From Streptomyces wedmorensis (lineage in GTDB: Bacteria; Actinomycetota; Actinomycetes; Streptomycetales; Streptomycetaceae): 64,000 nt of DNA. Shown here piece by piece: positions 7,133 to 15,020 of the stretch. The stretch lies in NCBI RefSeq assembly GCF_000716445.1, contig NZ_JNWK01000003.1:1-64000 (forward strand), given 5' to 3'. Under the pieces are notes generated by a model. It saw nothing but the letters and a program-made list of their open reading frames with translations, did no database searches and was not told the origin of the DNA. A program made the translations under genes and the position numbers. How positions within the stretch are numbered: position 1 is the stretch's first letter; every line of letters begins with the position of its first letter.

Positions 7133-8533
7133 GTGTTTAGCGCGATCTTCCAAGACCACTACGCCTACCTGACCGGCTGCGCACTCGCCGCCTTCGCCCT
7201 TGGCGGCGCAGCGTGGTGGGTAGCCCATCGTCTGGGAAGCCCTCATGGCAGGTGGTGGGCAGGATTCGCCGCCACCCTTACCGCCATGATTGGCGTCACC
7301 TTCATGGGGAGCGGCCCTGCCAGCGGTCAGTGCATCATCAACCACAACCCCATAGAGCCGTTCCGTGCGACGCAGGGCCTGTGGAACCTGGCCATGACAG
7401 TGCCGCTCGGATTCTTCGCCATGCTGGCCTCTCGACGCCCCCTCCCGACACTCGTCGGTGTCATCGCGTTGCCGTTGGCCATCGAGTTCATCCAGGGGTC
7501 CGTGGACGGGCTGGGGCGTGTGTGCGACAGCGCCGACGCCGAGATGAACATCCTCGGCGGCATCGCGGGGGCTGCGGTCGCCGCGCTGGTGCTCGCAAGG
7601 AACGGGCGGGTCAACTGGCGCGCCGGCGTCAAGGCCGCCCTGATCGTCTCTGCGGGTCTTCTGGTGATCGGCGTCGGCGTGGCGCGTCCGGCGGTGTCCT
7701 TTACCCATGTGGACGGCACGGGGCTGTCGGCAGCCGATTCCGCACAGCGGAAGGCGGTGGAGGAAGTGGTGCAGGAGGCGTTTGGCGACCGATACATCCT
7801 TGGGCACGTGTACGACCAGCCCTGTGTAGGGGCTCCGTGCGCGAACGTCGTCTTCAACCTCTTGAGCCGCGACAAGGCACACCCTGACGTGTTCGGTAGC
7901 GGGACCCTGTCCTGGCCGGACAAGAAGCGCCTGAACATCTTGCTGGAGGACAGCGACCGCCCCACCGTCATGGGGTTCCCAGTTCCTGGCGCCAAAGCGC
8001 CCTCCAGCAAGGAGGAGGCGTACGAGGCCACTCAGCTCTACATGCGCTCCCACTACCCCTGGGCACGGGATGCCGTGGCCCACGAGACCTATCCCATAGG
8101 GGAGAAGGCGGAACTTGGGTGGATGACGGGGTGGAGATGGACGAACAACGGCGTCCTGATGCCGCGGATGCTGGACGTACAGGTCGACAAGTTGGGACGC
8201 GTCTCCCAGATAAATGTGGTCCTAGGGCCCACGCGTCTGGACCTGGAGAAATCAAAGCTGAACGCCAAGCAGGCCGAGCAGGCTGTGCGAGACGCACTCA
8301 CCGCCCGAGCCGGGGGAAGAGGATTGCCAGACGATCTTCGACTCAATGCATTTACCCTCAAGGCTGTGGAGAGGGACGGTAAATGGCGTTCGGAATGGCT
8401 GGTGAATCTGGCGGTCGGCGAAGAGGGGCAGCAAGCTGCGCCGCCGGCCTCGGGCGCAGGAGACATGTGGTGGGTGGATTCCGTATCTGGAGAGGTCTAC
8501 GACAGCGCCTTCGCCGCAACGAAAACGGGCTGA
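7133..8533 (+). CDS. VanZ-like membrane protein with extracytoplasmic C-terminal domain
   Basis: A 466-residue protein, GTG start with AGGAAAG upstream. The first ~175 residues have about five membrane segments and the VanZ-like signature (NPIEPFR, LWNLAMTVPLGFF, IEFIQG, DAEMNILGG). VanZ-like proteins are linked to glycopeptide or lipopeptide resistance, but most have no known role. The remaining ~290 residues are soluble with PepSY-like or lipoprotein-like strands (VQVDKLGRVSQINVVL, WWVDSVSGEVYD) and are predicted to lie outside the membrane. No partner gene is evident. Confidence 0.75.
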   Translation: MFSAIFQDHYAYLTGCALAAFALGGAAWWVAHRLGSPHGRWWAGFAATLTAMIGVTFMGSGPASGQCIINHNPIEPFRATQGLWNLAMTVPLGFFAMLASRRPLPTLVGVIALPLAIEFIQGSVDGLGRVCDSADAEMNILGGIAGAAVAALVLARNGRVNWRAGVKAALIVSAGLLVIGVGVARPAVSFTHVDGTGLSAADSAQRKAVEEVVQEAFGDRYILGHVYDQPCVGAPCANVVFNLLSRDKAHPDVFGSGTLSWPDKKRLNILLEDSDRPTVMGFPVPGAKAPSSKEEAYEATQLYMRSHYPWARDAVAHETYPIGEKAELGWMTGWRWTNNGVLMPRMLDVQVDKLGRVSQINVVLGPTRLDLEKSKLNAKQAEQAVRDALTARAGGRGLPDDLRLNAFTLKAVERDGKWRSEWLVNLAVGEEGQQAAPPASGAGDMWWVDSVSGEVYDSAFAATKTG

Positions 8534-9006
8534 CGCGAGCCACCGCCGGTGACCAGCAGCCCGCGACTCCTTCCAGACTGGTATCTCGACCTGGCCGCGT
8601 TCTCGGCGGACCTGCTGCCGAAGCGAACGAGTAGCACTCGGCAGTCCGCACACAGTCCGCAGGACACCCGATCAGGACCGTCACACCCCATCGCCAGCCA
8701 ACACCAAAAGGCCAGGTCAGCGACCCGCAGCATCCATCACCGCAGGTCACCGACCCAGCCCATTACTAGGAGACCAAGAAGGCCTGACCTCCGGTCAAGC
8801 CACTCGACCCGCGATCCTCCGATCGCCCGGTCGACCCGCCCGCACCCGGCCCGCAGGCCGCCGACCACGGCGCCCCCTGACGGCCCGGGTGCGGTCTTCT
8901 TTTCCCCCGGGCCCCAGGTGCGTGGCCTCGGGCTGGAGCCGAGCGGCAGGGCCCGCACCGTGCCGGGCCGGCGGCGCCGTGCGCGGCCGTCACTACGCTG
9001 GCGGGT
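8534..9006. other. 473-base gap carrying direct-repeat copy 2
   Basis: No coding region is supported. The gap contains the second copy of the 46-base direct repeat (8653-8698) and, further on, GGCCAGGTCA (about 8711) and GGCCTGACC (about 8781), a loose inverted pair. The last hundred bases are the probable promoter region of the SUKH gene. Nothing else is recognised. Confidence 0.5.
8653..8698 (+). repeat. diverged direct repeat, copy 2
   Basis: Second copy of the 46-base repeat of 5683-5728 (38 of 46 bases identical), located after the VanZ-like gene. Confidence 0.55.
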
Positions 9007-9723
9007 GTGAACACACCGTCGCCCCCACGACTGACCCTGGACGCAGCCCGTGCGGTTCAGGGCATGCTCCGGACCGAGATCGGACCGGGGCCCACCGAGC
9101 GGGAGCTCGACGCGGTCGAGAAACGGCTCGGCTTCACGTTCTCGACGGACCACCGCGTCTTCCTCGGCGCCGGGCTCCCGCGCGGCTCGTCGCGGTGGCC
9201 CGACTGGCGTGACGGCGCCGCGCAGGACCTGGAAGGGCGGCTGGCGTGGCCGGTGGAGGGCGTGCTCTTCGACGTGGAACACAACGGGTTCCGGCATCGC
9301 GTCTGGCCGTCGCGGCCGGCGGAGAAATCCGAGGCGCTGCGCGTCGCGAGGACCGAGCTGGAGAGCGTGCCGCAGCTGGTCCCGGTCTACGGACACCGCT
9401 ACCCGCCCGGCACAGCGGGCGAGCACGGCCACCCCACCGACACCACCGGCCTTCCCCGGGAAGCGGCCCGCTGGGAACTCGTCCGCTGGTGGCTCCGGCT
9501 GCTCGTGAACGGCAGCCTGGCCCCCGGCGCCGGCGGTGACCTCATCACGTACGAAGGCTGGGCCGCTTTGGCCCGGCTACGGTCCCTCAGGCCACTGGTC
9601 GACAGGACCGACGCCCACAACGACCCGCCGACGAACCGACGCGCAGACCGGGAACCCCTGGCGGACGCGATCGTCGAGGAGGCACGACGCATGCTCACCG
9701 GGCCCTGGCCGCCACGGGGGTGA
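9007..9723 (+). CDS. SMI1/KNR4 (SUKH) family protein
   Basis: A 238-residue SUKH-superfamily protein: an N-terminal helix pair (RLTLDAARAVQGMLRTEIG), a conserved LEGRLAWPVEGVLFDVEHN region and LVPVYGHRYPPGTAGEHGHP. The following family motif, present as SVYQTDIILYGNDL in the fragment at 91-735, is absent: after HGHP the protein jumps to an Arg/Trp-rich helix. So this copy appears to have an internal loss while the first lost its 5' half. SUKH proteins include immunity proteins against nuclease toxins; no toxin gene is adjacent. Possibly not functional. Confidence 0.75.
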   Translation: MNTPSPPRLTLDAARAVQGMLRTEIGPGPTERELDAVEKRLGFTFSTDHRVFLGAGLPRGSSRWPDWRDGAAQDLEGRLAWPVEGVLFDVEHNGFRHRVWPSRPAEKSEALRVARTELESVPQLVPVYGHRYPPGTAGEHGHPTDTTGLPREAARWELVRWWLRLLVNGSLAPGAGGDLITYEGWAALARLRSLRPLVDRTDAHNDPPTNRRADREPLADAIVEEARRMLTGPWPPRG

Positions 9724-9827
9724 CCTCAGAGAACGGCTGACCCCGGGCGCTCGCCGGACTTCGACGTCGCCGCCCGTCCCCCACCGATGAATCCGCAGAT
9801 CACTTCACCTCAATACCGGGAGATCCC

Positions 9828-10043
9828 GTGACCGACAGCAAGAACATCAACAACCCCGTGGGCCAGGGCGGCGGCCAGCGCAAGAAGCTGTCGCGCGCCG
9901 AACGGCAGAACAACGGGCCGCACCGCAACCTCGACCGCCAGATCGCGGCGGACAAGAAGGCGGAGCTGGTGCGCAAGATGCGCGAGAAGGCGGGCTCGGA
10001 CGAGGGTGCCGGGCAGGCGGGCGACGAGGCCGCGCAGAGCTGA
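9828..10043 (+). CDS. small charged conserved protein (DUF6243-like)
   Basis: A 71-residue hydrophilic protein, GTG start. It has a Gly-rich N-terminus (PVGQGGGQRKKLSRAERQ) followed by a charged helix (KKAELVRKMREKAG). Short proteins of this kind are widespread in Streptomyces and I associate them with DUF6243; function is unknown. A hairpin terminator follows at 10075-10107. No signal peptide or membrane segment. Confidence 0.65.
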   Translation: MTDSKNINNPVGQGGGQRKKLSRAERQNNGPHRNLDRQIAADKKAELVRKMREKAGSDEGAGQAGDEAAQS

Positions 10044-10074
10044 CGCGCCGCCGCCGCGGGGCGGCACCGCATGG

Positions 10075-10107
10075 GGAAGGGTCCGGCCGTTCCGGCCGGG
10101 CCCTTCC
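10075..10107 (+). terminator. hairpin terminator
   Basis: Arms GGAAGGGTCCGGCC (10075-10088) and GGCCGGGCCCTTCC (10094-10107) pair with one G:U, followed by GTGTTT. Confidence 0.7.
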
Positions 10108-10117
10108 GTGTTTCGAG

Positions 10118-10204
10118 CTACGGCGGGAGGACGTCGGTGACGATGCGGAGGGCTTCGGGGAGGCGGGGGAGGGTGGTGTCGGTGCTGGGGAAGTGGCCGT
10201 CTTC
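10118..10204 (-). pseudogene. C-terminal remnant of an unidentified gene
   Basis: On the minus strand a frame ending at TAG (10118-10120) encodes a plausible C-terminus, EDGHFPSTDTTLPRLPEALR followed by IVTDVLPP. It has Streptomyces-like codon third positions and stops matching coding style exactly where the truncated TetR reading begins on the opposite strand (about 10205). I do not recognise the parent family. It looks like the last ~28 codons of a gene whose body was deleted. Confidence 0.4.
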
Positions 10205-10558
10205 GGCGGGGACCTGACGGCGTTCGTCACCGCTCTCTACGGGGTCGCCGAGCACCCCCTGAGGGTGCGGGCGCTGCGCGGCCTCATGGCCGAGGCCCAG
10301 CTCGATCCCGTCTTCGAGGAACCCTTACGGCAGTGGGTGGAGAGCCGCCGCGCGGTGGTCAGGGAGCTGCTGACGCGCGGCCTCGACCGCGGCGAACTGC
10401 CCGCCGGGGCCGACCTGGAGCTCGCGGCCGACCAGGTCTTCGGCACCTTCTGGTACCGCCTGCTCGTCGGCCACGCCCCGCTCGACCCCGCCGAGGCCGC
10501 GCACCACGCGGCCCGTGTCCTCGACGGCCTGCGCGGCGGACCGGAGGACAGCCTCTAG
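10193..10558 (+). pseudogene. TetR/AcrR C-terminal domain fragment
   Basis: About 121 residues matching the ligand-binding half of TetR-family regulators: GDLTAFVTALYGVAEHPLRV, RALRGLMAEAQLDP, DQVFGTFWYRLLVGHAPL. The N-terminal DNA-binding helix-turn-helix is missing. The usable start would be GTG 10193 without a convincing binding site. One codon (10325-10327) is TTA, rare in Streptomyces and dependent on the bldA tRNA. The stop overlaps the stop of the convergent GNAT gene. A remnant left by the deletion whose other side is the fragment at 10118-10204. Confidence 0.7.
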
Positions 10559-11043
10559 GCCGGGTCCACGGGGAGGGCGTAGCGGCGCTTCTCCTTGGAG
10601 GTGGCGCCGAGGCGGTCGTAGAAGCGGATGGCGCCGTCGTTCCACACGGGGGTCTGCCACTGGATCTCGGTGAGGCCGAGCGCGCGGGCCTCGGACTGGA
10701 CGGCGGCCGTCAGGAGGGGGCCGAGGCCGTGGCCCCGGGAGGTCTCCGTGAGGTAGAGGCAGTCCATGTGGAGGTATTCGGCACCGTCCCAGGTGGAGAG
10801 TTCGGGGGCGCAGGTGGCGTAGCCCGCGAGGGTGCCGTCGGGGAGGGCGGCGACGAGGCAGCGCAGCCGGGGCGGTTCGGTGCCGAAGAGCAGGCGGGCG
10901 AGGCGGTCGGCGAGGCCGGGGGCCGGGGGCGCCGCCTTCTCGTACGCGGCGTGCTCGGCGACGAGTTCCACGACCCGGGGCAGGTCCTCGGGGCGCGCGT
11001 GACGCACGGCTGCCGGACCCGGGACGTCCTCGCGTTCGTTCAT
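10555..11043 (-). CDS. GNAT family N-acetyltransferase
   Basis: A 162-residue acetyltransferase with the GNAT core: CLYLTETSRGHGLGPLLTAA holds the acetyl-CoA pyrophosphate loop (R-G-H-G-L-G), and WNDGAIRFYDRLGA is the C-terminal strand-helix typical of diamine/amino-acid acetyltransferases. Its ATG at 11043 overlaps the stop of the LysR gene (ATGA), so it is the second gene of a lysR-gnat operon divergent from snapalysin. The substrate is unknown. ATG 11058 in the same frame is an alternative start. Confidence 0.85.
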   Translation of the reverse strand: MNEREDVPGPAAVRHARPEDLPRVVELVAEHAAYEKAAPPAPGLADRLARLLFGTEPPRLRCLVAALPDGTLAGYATCAPELSTWDGAEYLHMDCLYLTETSRGHGLGPLLTAAVQSEARALGLTEIQWQTPVWNDGAIRFYDRLGATSKEKRRYALPVDPA

Positions 11044-12008
11044 ACGGTCATCATGCACGGCCCCACGGACAGCCTGGCCGCGGCGCCCTGGTTGCGGAGC
11101 CATTCGCGGTAGGGGGCGGCGCGGAGGGCGACCTCGCGGTAGGCGGTGGCGAGTTCGGCGTACAGGAGGTCGAGGGGGGCGCCGGGGCGGGCGTAGAGGA
11201 GGAGGCGGACGGCCAGGGGGTCGCCGCGGAGGGGGCGGATGGCCATGTCGTCGCGCGGCAGGGAGGTGGGCTGGCAGGGTGCGACGGCCTCGCCGAGGAC
11301 GATCAGCGAGGCGGCCGTGTGGTAGTCGCCGTGGAGGAGGGGCGGGTCGATGCCCGCGGCGCCGAGGACACGGCGGAGGCCGTCCCATTCGCCGTCCACG
11401 GTCGGATCGACCATCCAGTGGTCGGTGGCGAGATCGGCGAGGTCGACGACGGCCCGGGAGGCGGCCGGGTGGTCGGGGGCCATGGAGACGAACTGCGGTT
11501 CGCGGGCGACCAGGACCCTGCCGTCGAGGCCGTCGGGGACGCGCAGCGGGCAGCCCTCGACCTCGTGGACGAACGCGACGTCGAGGCGGCCGGCGGCGAC
11601 CGTCCGCAGCAGTTCGTTGGCGGAGACGTCCATGCGGAGTCCGACGTCGGTGTCCGGCAGCCGCTGGCGCAGTCGGCGCAGCCAGCCCGGAAGTGCCCGG
11701 CTCGCGGTGGACCCGACGCGGAGTCCCGGCCCGTCGTTGCGGGCGGCCGCGGCGCGGGTCTCGGTGACGAGGGCGGCCATGTCCGCCACCAGGGGGCGGG
11801 CCCGGTCGAGCAGGGAGCGGCCGAGCGGGGTGGGGCGGCAGCCGGTGCGGCCCCGGGAGAACAGCTCGGCGCCCAGGGAGTTCTCGATCCGGCGCAGTTG
11901 GGTGGTCAGCGAGGGCTGGCTCATGCCGAGTTGCCGCGCCGCCTTGTGCAGGCTGCCCGTGTCCGCGATGGCGCAGAGCGCGCGCAGGTGTCTCACCTCC
12001 AGCTCCAT
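11040..12008 (-). CDS. snpR: LysR-type regulator, probable activator of snapalysin
   Basis: A 322-residue LysR protein. The N-terminal winged HTH starts at MELEVRHLRALCAIADTGSL and includes AARQLGMSQPSLTTQLRRIE (about residues 26-45); the remainder is the periplasmic-binding-like effector domain. It is divergent from a snapalysin gene, the known arrangement in Streptomyces where the LysR gene (snpR/mprR) activates the neutral protease gene. ATG 12008 is chosen because the conserved LysR start is here, although the frame is open to 12101. A T-N11-A palindrome lies between the two genes. Confidence 0.8.
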   Translation of the reverse strand: MELEVRHLRALCAIADTGSLHKAARQLGMSQPSLTTQLRRIENSLGAELFSRGRTGCRPTPLGRSLLDRARPLVADMAALVTETRAAAARNDGPGLRVGSTASRALPGWLRRLRQRLPDTDVGLRMDVSANELLRTVAAGRLDVAFVHEVEGCPLRVPDGLDGRVLVAREPQFVSMAPDHPAASRAVVDLADLATDHWMVDPTVDGEWDGLRRVLGAAGIDPPLLHGDYHTAASLIVLGEAVAPCQPTSLPRDDMAIRPLRGDPLAVRLLLYARPGAPLDLLYAELATAYREVALRAAPYREWLRNQGAAARLSVGPCMMTV

Positions 12009-12067
12009 GCCCCCGAGGGTAGGGCGGCGGCCGGGCGTCGCACCAGACATCCGGAACGGCTCAATCT

Positions 12068-12082
12068 CCTTGCATTCCAAGG
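12068..12082. promoter_or_regulatory. LysR-type operator in the snpR–snpA gap
   Basis: A perfect inverted repeat, CCTTG-CATTC-CAAGG, containing the T-N11-A pattern of LysR boxes. It is the best palindrome in the 187-base divergent gap. Confidence 0.6.
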
Positions 12083-12195
12083 CAGTTGGGGACGAACGCA
12101 AGGGGTGATGCGGTGGGGTTATCGGCGGTTGGCATCATCCCCGGACGCCCCGACCGCCCCGAGACTCTCTCCTACCCCAACAGGAGGAGCCCCCC

Positions 12196-12846
12196 ATGCG
12201 TCACCCCAAGGTCCTCACCTCGCTGCTGACCGCCGGCCTCGGCGTCGGCCTCGCCGCCTCCCTCGGTACGGCCCCGGCGGCCGCCACGGCCCCGGCCGTG
12301 ACCGCCGGCGCCGCCACCGTGGCGTACGCCGGTTCGGCCGAGGAGGCCAAGGCCAACCAGGCCTTCTTCGACGCCGTCGTGAAGTCGGTGGCGAAGAAGC
12401 GGGCCGCCGCCCCGGGCGCGGCCGCCGTCACGGTCGTCTACAGCGCCGCCAACGCGCCGACGTTCCGCACCCAGATAGCCCGCTCGACCCAGATCTGGAA
12501 CAGCTCGGTGGTGAACGTCCGACTCGTCGAGGGCAGCAACCCGGACTTCGCGTACTACGAGGGCAACGACTCCCGCGGTTCGTACGCCAGCACCGACGGG
12601 CACGGCAACGGCTACATCTTCCTCGACTACCGGCAGAACCAGCAGTACAACTCCACCCGCGTGACGGCCCACGAGACGGGGCACGTCCTCGGCCTCCCGG
12701 ACCACTACAGCGGCCCGTGCAGCGAGCTGATGTCGGGCGGCGGCCCCGGCACGTCGTGCCAGAACGCCCAGCCGAACGCCCAGGAGCGCTCCCGCGTCGA
12801 CCAGTTGTGGCGCTACGGCCTCGCCTCCGCGTTCAAGACCCCCTGA
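12196..12846 (+). CDS. snpA: snapalysin (small neutral metalloprotease, M7)
   Basis: A 216-residue secreted protease precursor. Signal peptide [20 protein letters not shown] leads into an Ala-rich propeptide; the mature enzyme starts near [10 protein letters not shown]. The zinc and catalytic motif [11 protein letters not shown] (about residues 156-166) is the HExxHxxGxxD form that defines family M7, with aspartate as third zinc ligand. The enzyme is exported and hydrolyses proteins with preference for aromatic residues. A GGAGGAG site precedes the ATG, and a strong hairpin follows. Likely activated by the divergent LysR regulator. Confidence 0.92.
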   Translation: MRHPKVLTSLLTAGLGVGLAASLGTAPAAATAPAVTAGAATVAYAGSAEEAKANQAFFDAVVKSVAKKRAAAPGAAAVTVVYSAANAPTFRTQIARSTQIWNSSVVNVRLVEGSNPDFAYYEGNDSRGSYASTDGHGNGYIFLDYRQNQQYNSTRVTAHETGHVLGLPDHYSGPCSELMSGGGPGTSCQNAQPNAQERSRVDQLWRYGLASAFKTP

Positions 12847-12868
12847 ACCGAAGGGGCGTGAACGACGG

Positions 12869-12898
12869 ACGGCGGCGCCCCGCGCGGGGCGCCGCCGT
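12869..12898. terminator. hairpin terminator between convergent genes
   Basis: Arms ACGGCGGCGCCCC (12869-12881) and GGGGCGCCGCCGT (12886-12898) pair perfectly around GCGC, then TTCC. It lies between snpA and the convergent gene ending at 12929 and can serve both. Confidence 0.75.
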
Positions 12899-12928
12899 TC
12901 CGTTCGGGTTCCGTTCTCCGCCGGGCCG

Positions 12929-13363
12929 TCAGGCCGCCTGGAGGAGGCGGCGGCCGAATTCCGCACCGGCCGGCAGTTGGCGGCGGACGAGGTCGAGCGC
13001 CCCTTCGAAGTCGCCTCCGGCGACGCACGCCTCGAAGGCGGCGCCGCCGTAGTGCAGGGTCAGACTGAGGTCCGCGCGCTCACCGAGCGTCAGCAGGCAG
13101 GCGAGGGTGGCCTGCTGGGCGGCCCCGTCCAGCAGGACGGGGAGCGGCAGGTCCCACTCCAGTACGCAACCGGTGAGGGCGTGCCCGCTCCGGTCGGCCG
13201 CGCCCTCGCCGGCGGCGGTCAGCACGGCGAAACTCTCGCCCGTGTACTCGACCCCCCTGATCCGGGTGGCGACGTGCCGCCCGTCGGCCGTGATGACGAT
13301 CGCTTCCGCGCCGCTGCGGTCCCGGTACCAACCGGTCCAGACTTCTGTCGACTCCGATGACAT
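12929..13363 (-). CDS. DUF6304-like conserved protein
   Basis: A 144-residue cytosolic protein that begins STEVWTGWYRDRSGAEAIVI and has a central EWDLPLPVLLDGAAQQATLA block. I associate it with DUF6304, a small Streptomyces family of unknown function. The beta-strand-rich first part is followed by helices (GGDFEGALDLVRRQL). No catalytic motif is visible. It is convergent with snpA across a shared terminator and upstream on the minus strand of nothing closely spaced, so probably single. Confidence 0.65.
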   Translation of the reverse strand: MSSESTEVWTGWYRDRSGAEAIVITADGRHVATRIRGVEYTGESFAVLTAAGEGAADRSGHALTGCVLEWDLPLPVLLDGAAQQATLACLLTLGERADLSLTLHYGGAAFEACVAGGDFEGALDLVRRQLPAGAEFGRRLLQAA

Positions 13364-13405
13364 GCGCGGACTGTAGCGGTATGACCTGCTCCGGCGCGCG
13401 GCCGG

Positions 13406-13645
13406 TCACCCTGTGGCCGGACTTCTCCCGATCTCGCCGTTCTTGCCGGTCACGTGCGTGCTCGCGGCTTCCGCCCCCTCGTACAGCTCGCATTCGGGGT
13501 TGCGGCAGGGCTGCACTTCCCACTCCGGCACCCAGGCCCCCAGGACCTTGTGCCGGGTGGCCATGACGCCACGCGGACGACCGCAGGCCGGGCACTTCGG
13601 CGCGGCCAGGGAGTCCCGCGTCGTACGAGGCAGATCATCACCCAT
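13406..13645 (-). CDS. small zinc-ribbon-like protein
   Basis: A 79-residue protein, ATG 13645. CPACGRPRG near residue 18 and CRNPECELYEG near residue 50 form two knuckles (CxxC and CxxxxC) spaced like a rubredoxin-type zinc ribbon. The middle WVPEWEVQPC is conserved in look-alikes I remember from Streptomyces. Function unknown; a nucleic-acid or protein-binding adaptor is possible. The long overlapping frame extending upstream to 14347 is antisense to neighbouring genes and is not used. Confidence 0.6.
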   Translation of the reverse strand: MGDDLPRTTRDSLAAPKCPACGRPRGVMATRHKVLGAWVPEWEVQPCRNPECELYEGAEAASTHVTGKNGEIGRSPATG

Positions 13646-13722
13646 GCCTCCAGGGTAGGACGGCACACCGGACGGCGCGCCCCGGCGGCGTGGGCGCCGC
13701 CGCGGCCCCCGTGGGGTCGGCG

Positions 13723-14304
13723 CTACCGCTTCCTGGTGTACGTACGGACGAGTACGCCGTTGTCGAAGGCGCGGACGTCGCCCAGTTCGAAGTCGCGGGG
13801 CTCGAAGCCGGCGCCGAACATCGGCATGCCGGTGCCGTAGACCTGCGGGTAGGTCTTGATGACCAGCTCGTCGATCTCCTCGATCAGCTCGCCTGCGATG
13901 GTGGAGCCGCCGCAGAGGTAGATGTCCAGGGGGCTGTCCTCGGCCTTGAGCTCGCGGACGCGACCGACGAGGTCGTCGGCGATCAGCTCGACGCCGGGGT
14001 CGGGCGACTCGGTCGTCGAGCGGGTGGCGACGTACTCGCGCAGGTGGCTGTACGGGCTGGTGACGCCGATGTCCAGGGCGAGCCGGTACGACCCCATCCC
14101 CTGCACGATCGTGTCGAAGTGCCTGTTCTCGCCGTCGATCCCGAGCATCTGCCGGCCCTGCGTCGGGATGGTCTCGGGGTACTCGGTACCCATCCACTCC
14201 ATGTAAGGGCCTTCGGTGAACTTGAACATCGACGTGGCGTCGCCCTCGGGGTCGCCGATGAAGCCGTCGATGGTGCAGGCGATGTAGTACGTGAGCTTGC
14301 GCAA
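13723..14304 (-). CDS. dihydrofolate reductase / RibD C-terminal family protein
   Basis: A 193-residue protein of the RibD_C fold: start RKLTYYIACTIDGFIGDPEG, then PLDIYLCGGSTIAGELI (nucleotide-binding GG loop) and ELVIKTYPQVYGTGMPMF. Members are NADPH-dependent reductases that are not the housekeeping folate enzyme and often have unknown substrates. It is divergent from a TetR gene starting at 14429 and is the likely target of that regulator. A palindromic site lies in the shared 124-base gap. Confidence 0.85.
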   Translation of the reverse strand: MRKLTYYIACTIDGFIGDPEGDATSMFKFTEGPYMEWMGTEYPETIPTQGRQMLGIDGENRHFDTIVQGMGSYRLALDIGVTSPYSHLREYVATRSTTESPDPGVELIADDLVGRVRELKAEDSPLDIYLCGGSTIAGELIEEIDELVIKTYPQVYGTGMPMFGAGFEPRDFELGDVRAFDNGVLVRTYTRKR

Positions 14305-14365
14305 ACCGGTCCTCTTCGTCGGGTGGCGTGGCCCTGTTCGGAACCACGACAGTTATAGTGCTTCA

Positions 14366-14384
14366 CTTGTAGTGGTTACACAAG
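14366..14384. promoter_or_regulatory. candidate TetR operator
   Basis: CTTGT-N9-ACAAG inverted repeat in the divergent gap between the reductase and TetR genes, next to a direct repeat TATAGTG/TGTAGTG (14354-14375). TetR proteins usually bind such palindromes over the shared promoters. Confidence 0.45.
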
Positions 14385-14428
14385 CCCTATGTTCGAAGAG
14401 AACGTGCCCAGCCCGAAAGGAGCCCGAC

Positions 14429-15004
14429 GTGGCGAGGAACCCCGAACGCCGTGCCGCACTGCTCGATGCCGCCATCGAGGTACTGGCCGACGAGGGCGCC
14501 CGGGGGCTGACCTTCCGGGCGGTCGACGCACGTGCCGGGGTCCCCACCGGCACCTCGTCCAACTACTTCAACGACCGGGACCAGCTGCTCTCCCAGGTGG
14601 GCGACCGGATCTTCGTCCGGCTGACCCCGGCCCCGGACGCCCTGGAGACCGCCATGCTGCCGACACCCGGCCGGCAGCTGGTCCTGGAGCTGATGCGCTG
14701 GGTCGCCCGGCGTCTGGCGGCCGAGCGCACCTGCTACCTCGGGCTCTTCGAACTCCGGCTCGAAGCCGTCCGCCGCCCCGAACTGCGGACCCAGCTCACC
14801 AAGGTGCTCCGCTCCGACCTGGACGAGAACATCCGCGGACACCTCGCCGCCGGGATGCCCGGGGACGCGGACACGGTCCGGCTGCTCTACTTCGCCCTCA
14901 CCGGACTGCTGCTCGACCACTTCACGGTCCCCGACCTGCACGGCGACCGGGATCTGGACGACCTGATCGAGACCGTGGTCGCCCGGATCGTGCCCGAGGC
15001 CTGA
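14429..15004 (+). CDS. TetR/AcrR family regulator
   Basis: A 191-residue repressor: HTH at residues about 8-52 (RRAALLDAAIEVLADEGARG, then AGVPTGTSSNYFNDRDQLL), followed by a helical ligand-binding domain (LVLELMRWVARRLAAERTCY). Start GTG 14429 is supported by GAAAGGAG eight bases upstream, although the frame is open from 14291. It is divergent from the RibD-like reductase and probably represses both. The ligand is unknown. Confidence 0.88.
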   Translation: MARNPERRAALLDAAIEVLADEGARGLTFRAVDARAGVPTGTSSNYFNDRDQLLSQVGDRIFVRLTPAPDALETAMLPTPGRQLVLELMRWVARRLAAERTCYLGLFELRLEAVRRPELRTQLTKVLRSDLDENIRGHLAAGMPGDADTVRLLYFALTGLLLDHFTVPDLHGDRDLDDLIETVVARIVPEA

Positions 15005-15020
15005 CCGGCCGCGACCGGGA

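Noticed and set aside
10555..11388. Longer start for the GNAT gene
   Set aside because: The extension is antisense-free but lies inside the LysR gene on the same strand in another frame; the ATGA overlap at 11040-11043 explains the start better.
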